Source: Pleurodeles waltl (lineage: Eukaryota; Chordata; Amphibia; Caudata; Salamandridae). From it: a DNA stretch of 64,000 bases. Of this stretch, positions 56,041 to 64,000 are shown piece after piece (within the stretch, counting starts at the first letter, position 1; each line of letters opens with the position of its first letter). Both the position numbers and the translations under genes were made by a program. The stretch is taken from contig NC_090450.1 of the NCBI RefSeq assembly GCF_031143425.1, forward strand, positions 220,421,442 to 220,485,441, in the 5' to 3' direction. The notes under the pieces are model-generated. The model was given only the letters and a program-made list of their open reading frames with translations, had not been told where the DNA came from and did not search any database.

Positions 56041-58709
56041 TCAGTGCAGGTGGTCGTGCTGCTGGGGATGGGGAGGCTCCTGCCCATCCCCTCCAACCTC
56101 AGAAGGCTGCACAACCATAGTTGGTGGTGGGGGCTCTGTGACAGTTCCTGCCCCAGGCCCCTTGGTATTCCTGTCTGCTGGTGCAGGCTTTTGTCTTCCT
56201 TGCAGCTGGGACAGGCTCCTTTCCCTTCTTGCCTGCTGGTGCAGGCTCATTTGTCTTCCTGGCAGCTGGGCAGGCTCCTTTACCTTCTTTCCTGCTGGAG
56301 CAGGCTCCTTGCTCTTTCTGGCAGCTGGGGCAGGCTCCTTTCCCTTCTTGCCTGCTGGAGCAGGCTCCTTGCTCTTTCTGGCAGCTGGGGCAGGCTCCTT
56401 TCCCTTGAGGCTGCCTGGTGCAGGCTCCTTCACCTTCAGGACATGTGGACTGGATCCTTTTCTACCACAAGTGGGTGTAGTGATGACAGGACCTGTGGAC
56501 TGGGAGGCTGAGGTGCTGGGCTGGGTACTTGTTAACCTGCCCATACGTGCCAGACGGGGGGGAGTAGGGAAGAGTTCAATGGTGGATAGGAACTGTTTTT
56601 TAGGGACATTAGGGTGGGAAGAGGGAGAAGGAATGGGAGTGGAAGAAGAGAGAGTGGTTGTTGGAGGTGTCTGTATGCTGCTTTTGGGTGCAGTGCATGG
56701 CCTGTTTGCTGTTGTGAGGTGGATGGCTGTTGGGCGTCTGAGAGCTTGCATTTGTGTACCTTAGGAGGGGGGACAGACACAATGGGAGAGGACACAGGGG
56801 ACGTGTGCATGGCTGTTGTGGAGGTGTCTGCCAGGGAGGTGTGTGTTCTGCTTGGTGTGGTGATGATGCTGGTAGTGGATGATGATGTAGTACATGCAGG
56901 TGTTAGTGTGGATAGAACTGGGTGGGAGGTGGAGGAGGAGGAGGAGGGGGAGACAGTGGAAATAATGGATTTTGGTGTGTCTGCATCTGGATGGTATTTG
57001 TGTGAGTGCCTGTGGGATGAAGTGTGGTGCTTGTGTTTGCCTGTACCACTCTTGCGTGTTGTTTTGTGTGCATGCTCGTCTGGATATGTGCTTGGGATGG
57101 GTTGGGGTTGAGGAGAATGGGACTGGGAAGAGGAAGTTGGAGGGGAAAGGGTAGAACAGGGACAATGGCTGCCTTCAGAGAGAATGCCAGAACCTGGATC
57201 GATCTCTTTTGGGCCGCCATTCCAGTGTGAATGCCCTCCAGGAATGCATTAGTCTGTTGCATCTAGGCTGCCTGCCCCTGGATGGCATTCACAATGGTTG
57301 AATGCTCTACAGAGATGGATCTCAGGAGGTCAATAGCCTCCTCACTCAGGGCAGCAGGTCTCCCTGGAGCAGGGCCTGAGGTGCCTGGGGTGAAGGAGAT
57401 GCCCACCTCCTGGGTGAGCAGGCACAGGCACCTCGATGAGGGGCTGCTGGGAGAGTGGTGCTGGTACGGAGCGTGGTGGTGGTACCTGTAGCTGGGATGG
57501 TCACAGAAGTGTCCGCCACGACCAGGGAGCTTCTATCGGAGGAGGTATCTGTGTGAGAACTGTCCCCTCCAGTCTCTGCCGTGGTGCTCCGCTCGCCCTC
57601 CGTCCCACTGGTGTCCTCAGCGTCGGTGGACTCTGCCTCCTTGGTGCTGTGAGATGCAGCTTCCTCTGTCGTCGGTGCCTCTGATCCTCTGCCAGATGGT
57701 GTTAATGCACATAAGGACAGGATGACAAATCAAAAAGGTGGGGAAGAGATAAAGGATACATTTGGTCATGGGCTGCACCAACACCACTGTTGGCGTACAC
57801 AGCACCCTCACACACAGGGATCAGGCCTACACAATATGTCATAGCACTACTAGAGAAATAGTTAGCAGCTAAGGCATGGGGAGGGGCACACATCGCCAAA
57901 TGCAGCACATCTGGGACCCATGCAGCCCAGACTAGTAGTGGATGCCTACGAGCTAGGTAGCAAGACTGTCCCTTCTGAACCCTAGCCACCAGGGGACCTA
58001 TTCTGCAATGTCATGCCTGGCCTAGGGGCACTCACTGACACACATCCCCCACCCGGATACCACCCTACCATTCATTAGTTGTAATGATGGGCACTGTACT
58101 CATCCCCTTTTGGCTGCTGTGATGCCCTCAAGTGCCCATCCAGCTCAGGATAGGCCACTGCCAGTATGCAGGCCATCAGGGGGGTCAGGGTTCAATGGGC
58201 ACCCCTTCCTCATTGGGAGGCCATCCCTAGCTGGGCCTCTGCCGTCTTCCGTGCTCAACTTCTCAGGTCCTGCCACCGATTGCGATAGTGGGAGTTCCGC
58301 TGCCATAGACCCCCAGGGTCCGCAACTCCTTGGCGATGGCATGCCAAATACCCTTCTTTTGATGGGCGCTGACCTGCAGAGGCAAAACACACAGGAAAAT
58401 AGATTTAGACAAACAGTCCTGCCTGTTACAATTATGGCCCACCATTCCCCTTCACATCGCCATTTACACGCACCTGGCCCAGCACACAACCTATATGCCC
58501 CCCAGAGGATATCCACCCATTCCCCATACACGAGGTCTTCACACACACCACTCTATGCATTCATGCCACACGCATCGTGCCCACAGTGTACTCACCTTTT
58601 GGTCTGGAGGCCCATATAGCTTTCCGTACTGGGGTAGGACCCAATCCACCAGTTTCTCCAACTCCTCCAAAGTGAAGGTTGGGGCCCTTTCCCCGGTCAC
58701 ACGGGCCAT
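56041..58709 (-). pseudogene. Harbinger Myb/SANT-like gene, copy 2
   Basis: Exon 1 is 58709-58596, 38 codons starting MARVTGERAPTFTLEELEKL, the same length and boundaries as in copy 1. Exon 2 follows a proper acceptor (CTCTGCAG) near 58373 with VSAHQKKGIWHAIAKELRTLGV, then a frameshift and stops; its donor reads AT instead of GT near 58098-58103. Farther on is the conserved helix ALSEEAIDLLRS at ~57340 and MQQTNAFLEGIHTGMAAQ. The C-terminal frame (56751-56041) has tandem SKEPAPAGKKGKEPAP repeats (about 56200-56420). It has the same role as the copy 1 gene, but splice and frame lesions mark it as dead. Confidence 0.82.
56200..56420 (-). repeat. Coding minisatellite in the Myb-like protein tail, copy 2
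   Basis: A repeat of about 30-60 bp (plus strand GCAGCTGGGGCAGGCTCCTT) that encodes Lys-Glu-Pro-Ala repeats on the minus strand. Copy 1 has a different Ala/Thr/Ser repeat at the same location. Confidence 0.75.
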
Positions 58710-59134
58710 TGTAGGTTCCAGACACAGGTCACAGCAGCACATGCAGTGTAAGTCCTCTCCTGTGGAAGATCAGGTAGCAAGTGAGGGATCAGATAGAAAA
58801 TGGTGGGCACGTCCGCGGCGGTGCATACCGTCATCACCGGCGTAGCTCACCACTGGCCACTATAACCCATAGGGCCCAATGTTAACCAATGAGGAATTGC
58901 ACTGCGGCTCCCGACCGCCTCCCGCAATGGTGCACAATTTCAGCAGAATTACCTCACTTCCACCTGTCGCTGGTGAAATTAGGACATACTGGACAAATCA
59001 CACTTACCCATTACAAGTTAACAGCATGCAAAGTTTGGTTGTAGCTCCATTGTTCAGTTTGTGACCGGCTCCTCACTCTTTTGCCCCATAGATAACTACC
59101 ACTGTGGCTGAATAGGAGATGGAGACATACCTCC
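58710..59134. promoter_or_regulatory. Intergenic region between divergent Myb-like and transposase genes, copy 2
   Basis: About 425 bp, matching the ~400-bp gap in copy 1. Promoters for both genes should lie here; no clear TATA box is seen. Confidence 0.4.
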
Positions 59135-60227
59135 ATGTACAGACCACTGCTGGACTTGGCAACAATGGAGGACAGGCACATGATACTCACCTATAGACTT
59201 GACATGGCCAAAATCACAGAACTGTGTGCCCAATTGAAGCCTGACCTGATATCTGCTATCCGTCCCCCCACTGGGATCCCCCCTCTTGTGCAAGTGCTAT
59301 CAGTTCTCCATTTCCTGGGAACTGGTTCTTTCCAAGTGACAGTGGGCTTGGCAGCAGGAATGTCACAGCCAATGTTCTCAATAGTGCTGACAAGACTGTT
59401 GTCTGCCCTGATTAAACACATGTGCAGCTACATTGTATTTCCCCAGGTTGATGGTTTGGCCACAGTGAAGACTGAGTTCTATGCAATGGGACATATCCCC
59501 AACATAATTGGGGTGATTGATGGAACACATATTGCATTTATCTGTCCCCCCGTCAGAATGAACAGGTGTTCAGAAATCGGAAATGTTTCCACTCTATGAA
59601 TGTACAGATGGTGTGCTTGGCGGACCAGTACATCTCCCACATCAATGCCAAGTATCCTGGGTCAGTGTATGATGCCTTTTTCCTAAGGAATAGTAGCATC
59701 CCAAATGTGATAACCCAACTACAGAGGCACAGGGTGTGGCTAATAGGTGAGCCCTGGTTCCCACCCAGTATATGTTGGGGTATGGGTATGGTGTGGGCCA
59801 TATAGGATAGTGTGTGGCTAAATGTTGTCCCTCAATATCTGCAGGTGACTCTGGTTACCCAAACCTATCATGGCGGCTGACCCCTGTGAGGAATGCCAGG
59901 ACAAGGGCAGAAGAACGTTATAATGAGCCACATGGGTGAACTGGAAAGATAATTGAAAGAACCTTTGGCCTCCTGAGGGCCAGGTTCCGGTGCCTCCATC
60001 TAACAGGTGGATCCCTGTGCTACTCACCCAAGAAGGTCTGCCAGATAGTAGTGGCATGCTGCATGTTGCACAACCTGGCCGTGAGACGCCATGTGGCTTT
60101 TCTGCAGGAGGAGGAGGCTGGAGATGCCTGTGTGCCAGCAGTGGACCCTGTGGACAGTGAGGATGAGGAGGCAGAGGGTGAGGATGTGGACAACAGGACA
60201 TCAGTGACCAGACAATACTTCCAATGA
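59135..60227 (+). pseudogene. Harbinger transposase (HARBI1-type DDE), copy 2
   Basis: Exon 1 from ATG 59135 (MYRPLLDLATMEDRHM) to 59746, with GVIDGTHIAF (first Asp) and YPGSVYDAFFLRNSSI (second Asp). Intron 59747-59844, 98 bp, GT-AG. Exon 2 is 59845-60227 with the catalytic Glu in KIIERTFGLLRARF, CCMLHNLAV and acidic VDPVDSEDEEAEGE, ending SVTRQYFQ. Lesions: a -1 frame change at about 59548-59570, the same place as in copy 1, and an in-frame TGA at 59937-59939. Residues before MYRP (RRWRH.) are also conserved with copy 1, so the true start may be farther upstream or in an earlier exon. Confidence 0.88.
59747..59844 (+). other. Conserved transposase intron, copy 2
   Basis: Donor CTAATAG|GTGAGC, acceptor ATCTGCAG|GTGACTC. 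It is at the same codon and nearly the same length as in copy 1. Confidence 0.8.
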
Positions 60228-60468
60228 CACACAGGTACGGCAGTGTTACTTCACATTTCAATGACATTTGTTTGAATTTGTGTGGCACTGGCATACTGAT
60301 ATTTCCCACTTCTATGCCCACTTACTGTTCCCTCTGGCAATTCATTTGCAGATGTTGGTGACCTCACATATGCTCCTGGTGTGATCACTGCAGCCAGCTA
60401 CAGGTCATTAATCTATGCTCATTTTCAGTATTTCAGTACAGTTGAATTGCAATGTTTGTACCTGTTTC

Positions 60469-60474
60469 AATAAA
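60469..60474 (+). terminator. Polyadenylation signal of transposase, copy 2
   Basis: AATAAA about 240 bp after the transposase stop. Confidence 0.55.
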
Positions 60475-60523
60475 TACATAATTGAAAATATGACATACTC
60501 CACACTTCTTTTTTCCAAGGGTG

Positions 60524-60529
60524 TTTATT
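60524..60529 (-). terminator. Polyadenylation signal of third gene, copy 2
   Basis: AATAAA on the minus strand, ~180 bp after the third-gene stop. The two convergent genes end within about 55 bp of each other's signals. Confidence 0.55.
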
Positions 60530-60704
60530 GAAGTGCTAAAATATGGAGGGGCAAGTGCAATGGGATGGGGTGATGATGGAGGAAAGTCCAGGGTATTGTT
60601 CTGGTCTGTTTGTAGCACAGGTGCATTGTCCAAGGGGACATAGGAAGGGGAGCAATGGCAGTTCAAGGTGGACAGTGTGACAGAGTGGGACACAAGGGTG
60701 ACAA

Positions 60705-62260
60705 TCAGGAGAGTCTCATTTCCTGGCAGGGGGTCTTGGCAAGTGTCTCTGGCTTCTGACTGGATCGCAGGGAATGTTTGTGGGGTGGTTCTCCTTCTGC
60801 AGGGGGAGAGGTGCTGGTGGCCGGTGAGTCCTGTGGCGGGGCCTCCTGGCCACTAGCAGCAGTGGAGGTGGAAGGCTGTTCAGATGTCTGGCTAGAGGCA
60901 GGGGCCTGCTGTTGTGTGACTGCCTCCCTCATAATGTTTGCCATGTCTTCCAGGACCCCTGCTATGGAGACCAGGGTGTTCTTGACTGCCTGCAAGTCCT
61001 CCCTGATCCCCTGGTACCGTTCCTCCTGCGGCCGCCTGTTCTCCTGCACATTGTCCAGGATCTGGCCCATCGTGTCCTGGGAATTTCGGTAGGCTCCCAG
61101 GATCTCTGCAAGTGCCTCCTGGAGAGTTGGTTCCCTGGGCCTGTCCTCCCCCTGGCGCACAGCAGTCCTCCCAGTTTCCCTGTTGTCCTGTGCCTCTGTC
61201 CCCTGAACGGCGTGCCTACTGTCACTGACCCCAGGTCCCTGATTGTCTTGGGGGCGAGGTGTGGCCTGAAGTCCCTGTAGAGGTGGACACACTGCTGATT
61301 GACGTGTCCTGGGGACAGATGTATGGGTACGCTGGGTGGGTGCTGTGGTTGTGTTTCCTGATGGGGGAGGCTCTGTAGTGGTGAGTCTGGGCCTGGGTAA
61401 CCGGCTATCCATAGGTCCCTGATGGGACAGGTTGGTCATCCAGATCCTGAAGACCAGAGTTGCTGTCAACACTGTGGGCCTCTTCAGTTGCAGGACTGGA
61501 TATTGCTGGCACCTCCTCTCCACTGACATTGGCTGGGATACCTGTGGGGATGTAAATGATGTGTTACGGTTTCTGTGTCTGACATATTTTGCATCCGTGG
61601 CCAGCCCTCTTTGGTTGTATTTGCCCTGGCAACTTTTACTTGTGTTTGTTGGTGTATGTTGGGATTATTAGTTCTCTATGGTGTGCATGCTTTACTGATA
61701 AGTGTTCATGCAGTGCTGTGAGTGGTTTCCATACATTGGTAGAGCATGCAGGGCTTGGCATTGGGATAGGTGAGATGTGATGGTGGGGTGTGTGGGAGGT
61801 GGTGGAGGGATGGGAGTGAGGGTGAGGGTTGGGGTATGTGATGGCATGCAGGTAGGGGGGTAGTAGTAGTGGAGAGTTGACTTACCAGAGTCCAGTCCTC
61901 CTCCTACTCTAGCCAGGCCCTCAGGATGCAGGATTGCCAAGACTTCCTCCTCCTATGCTGTTATTTGTGGGGGAGGAGGTGGGAGTCCACCGCCAGTCCT
62001 CTGTACAGCGAGCTGGTGTCTTGCTGCAATGAAACATAACTTCCCCCATAGGTCATTCCACCTCTTCCTGAGGTCATCTCTAGTTCTTGGGTGCTGTGAC
62101 ATGGCGTTGACCCTGTCCACGATTCTTCACCATAGCTCCCTCTTCCTAGCTATTGATATCTGCTGCACTTGTGCTCCAAATAACTGTCGCTCTACCCTGA
62201 TTATTTCCTTCACCATGACCCTTAGCTCCTCCTCTGTGAAGTGGGGTGTCTTTGTGGTGC
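60705..62260 (-). pseudogene. Harbinger third gene: Myb/SANT-like domain plus coiled-coil protein
   Basis: Two exons. Exon 1 (~62260-61886, donor CTCTG|GTAAGT) encodes a Myb/SANT-like DNA-binding domain: PHFTEEELRVMVKEIIRVER, FGAQVQQISIARKRELW, then RIVDRVNAMSQHPRTRDDLR and KRWNDLWGKL. The domain type is that of NAIF1/MSANTD proteins. Exon 2 (61541-60705, acceptor CCCCACAG) has a Thr/Pro-rich part, a probable coiled coil (GYQ-like heptads: QDTMGQILDNVQENRRPQEE, IREDLQAVKNTLVSIAGVLE), ASGQEAPPQD and a basic tail GEPPHKHSLRSSQKPE. Lesions: TGA at 62127-62129, TAG at 61953-61955 and one frame change near 61420. It is convergent with the transposase. Role unknown; a DNA-binding partner of transposition is inferred. 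Confidence 0.8.
61542..61885 (-). other. Intron of Harbinger third gene, copy 2
   Basis: 344 bp with GTAAGT and CACAG borders. Joining the exons keeps the reading frame across a split Gly codon. Confidence 0.7.
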
Positions 62261-62827
62261 CATTGGTGTTGTGTGAGGTGTGTAGGTGAGGGTGTGTTGG
62301 GTAAAGAGTTGGGGTGTGTGATGTGGGGTGTGTGAGTGTTATATAGGTGTGCATAGTGTGTGGCTCTGGTTGTGTCTGTGGTCTTGATGTTTCTGTGCTG
62401 GCAATTGTTTGTAATGGTAAAGGGTTGTAGGTAATGTGGGTGGGTGTTTTATAGTGGTGTGGGTGTGTGGGTGTGGTGTGTGCATGGGTGTCAGGTGTGT
62501 GTTATTTGAATTGTCCAATGTGGTGTTCTTTTGTTTGTGTGTATCCATTTTGAGCACCACTGGTTTACCGCCATTGAATGTCCGCCTTGATGATTCGTGG
62601 GTCATAATGTGAATGGCGTTGTTCTGTTGACGTAATGGTGTGGGTTTTGATACTGACAGTTTATCTCTGTCATTTCTTGTGGCAGATTTGTGTCTGTGGC
62701 TGAATACTGACGGATTGGTGTGTGTGTGTCATAATATGGTGAGCAGATATCCACCGGGGAGGCGGTAAGTTGGTGGCAGTCAGCGTGGTGATAATTGGGA
62801 TATACCACCAATGTCATAATGAGGGCC
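62261..62827. repeat. Subterminal region and right terminal repeat of Harbinger copy 2
   Basis: TG-rich (minus strand AC-rich), without a gene. The promoter of the third gene should lie here. The last ~70 bp hold the terminal repeat. Confidence 0.6.
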
Positions 62828-62837
62828 ATAGTCTTGC

Positions 62838-62980
62838 TAAGACAAGTCCAACATAACCAACCTGTAAGTCCCTAGTGCATAACAGGGCAAGGCTGACATC
62901 AACAACCCCCAAGTCCCTAGTACATAATAGGGCTAGGCTGACATCAACAACCTGTAAGTCCCTAGTACATAATAGGGCAG
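62838..62980 (+). repeat. Short tandem repeat, three ~48-54-bp units
   Basis: AAGTCCCTAGTACATAATAGGGC recurs three times (about 62866, 62910 and 62957) with AGGCTGACATCAACAACC between. No gene. Confidence 0.75.
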
Positions 62981-64000
62981 GGGAGTTTAGTTGTGCAGTT
63001 GGATTCCTACACTTGACTGTACACTGCAGTGGTGCAACAAAACTTCTTGAGGATGCCCCCCGCAAAGTCCCTTGAGTGGGCTCCATCCACTCTGTACACA
63101 GTCAAGGGCCTGCCGCCCATGGCCAGTGTATTGTGCTGAGAGGGTCCCCTTGAGCTCGGGCCACACCAAAACCAAGGGGGCTGCGAGGGCATTTATTATG
63201 CCACTGATGCACTGATGTGTAGCCTGCCATCCCTGTCTGACAGCAGTCCTGCCATGCAGAGTGTGTGCTATAAGGGAAGTTTGTGGAACTACATGTTAGG
63301 AATTGTACAGTCAAAGTGTATGTGTAAACAACATTGACACAAAATGCAACCTTCATGTGCCCACTAGATTCCCCAGGCTCTGTGTGGCCTGTAACTTTGC
63401 GCATAGACAGATGAAAAGGTGCAACATATGACATGGTATTTCTGAAAAAACACCTCTGAAAATTTAGGTACAGTACATATGTGTCTACATAGGGTAACAT
63501 GTCATTCACTGGTATGAGCAAAGATTTTGCTATGAAGGTGCGCAATTATCCATGAAGGATTCAAAAGATTGTAGAAGTGACATCTCAAGTAACACACCAC
63601 TGTAATAGGCAGAACACATACCACTCATTAGCATGTCAGACATATGAAGAACACATACCACTCACTATCATGTCAGACAAAAACAATCCATGACGTCAGT
63701 CCACCATACCCAAAAACTTGCATGCATAGAGAACTGCAATTTACACGTGTTGCATTACATAATAATGACTTCCCCTAGGGACACACCATAGATTTTCACA
63801 CACATGTACTGTCACAGGTCTCGGTTAGTGACCCACATACCAGGCCAAGTCACCAGCATCGATGGGTATATACCTGTCAGGGGTGTCATGTGTATTAACA
63901 TGTTTCGCACATGAGCCAGCTATACTAAGCAGTGTCGCTAAACAAACAGAGGAAATGTGCCATCTGCACAGCATGATACCACTAATACATGTTCCCTCAC
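62981..64000. other. No gene recognised
   Basis: Includes two ~46-bp direct repeats of ACACATACCACTCA…ATGTCAGACA near 63615 and 63650. Composition resembles 52.7-54.6 kb, so it may continue the sequence that Harbinger copy 2 interrupted. Confidence 0.4.

Larger units (their letters stand above)
54630..62827. mobile_element. Harbinger DNA transposon copy 2, complete (8198 bp)
   Basis: The ends GGCCCCCATTACAACCCTGG and (reverse complement) GGCCCTCATTATGACATTGG form imperfect inverted repeats, flanked by ATA. Inside, in order: minisatellite, Myb-like gene (-), transposase (+), third gene (-). This is the same plan as copy 1, inverted. All three genes carry lesions, so the copy is not autonomous now. 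Confidence 0.9.

Noticed and set aside
59540..59575. Programmed -1 frameshift in the Harbinger transposase
   Set aside because: No correctly phased X_XXY_YYZ heptamer or downstream structure is evident; a shared indel explains the data more simply.
1..64000. Host protein-coding genes
   Set aside because: No frame outside transposons and tandem repeats shows recognisable homology or an exon series; short conserved exons cannot be excluded without a search.

Overview
The window looks like repeat-dense nuclear DNA of a vertebrate with a very large genome, most likely a salamander. The large Harbinger expansion reported for the Iberian ribbed newt Pleurodeles waltl fits well, but the species is an inference. 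I could not identify any host protein gene, tRNA or rRNA in the 64 kb. Almost every recognisable reading frame belongs to a transposable element or is an open frame created by a tandem repeat.

Layout. 1-5.5 kb: 3' part of a Ty3/Gypsy chromodomain retrotransposon (gag, pol, 3' LTR) with a textbook -1 frameshift signal. 5.5-13.2 kb: an autonomous-type Harbinger element (copy 1), apparently split by that retrotransposon, carrying two large minisatellites. 13.4-29.0 kb: a ~383-bp satellite with higher-order structure, interrupted at 18.2-24.9 kb by a full-length L1 with two open ORFs, a perfect 16-bp target-site duplication and a probable 3' transduction. 29.0-30.7 kb: a decayed piggyBac transposase abutting the satellite. 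31.3-34.8 kb: a cluster of non-autonomous DNA transposons (one hAT, several Harbinger-like), one of them a 630-bp run of about a dozen hairpins. 34.8-39.5 kb: old LINE relics and unassigned sequence. 39.5-49.4 kb: a complete LTR retrotransposon with ~3.1-kb LTRs that encodes only Gag and protease; it is inserted in an L2-like LINE, and its right LTR holds a 716-bp hairpin-array MITE whose empty site survives in the left LTR. 50.9-53.5 kb: relic of a second HARBI1 transposase family. 54.6-62.8 kb: a complete Harbinger element (copy 2) with both ends, in the opposite orientation to copy 1. 62.8-64 kb: short tandem repeats and unassigned sequence.

How the genes fit together. Both Harbinger copies have the same three-gene plan: a HARBI1-type DDE transposase (one conserved ~98-bp intron), a divergent Myb/SANT-like gene, and a third gene convergent with the transposase that encodes a second Myb/SANT-like domain plus a probable coiled-coil and basic tail. 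Harbinger elements are usually described with two genes, so the third is the most interesting candidate in the window. Nesting gives a relative history: satellite before L1; L2 before the Gag-protease element before the MITE; Harbinger copy 1 probably before the Ty3 element.
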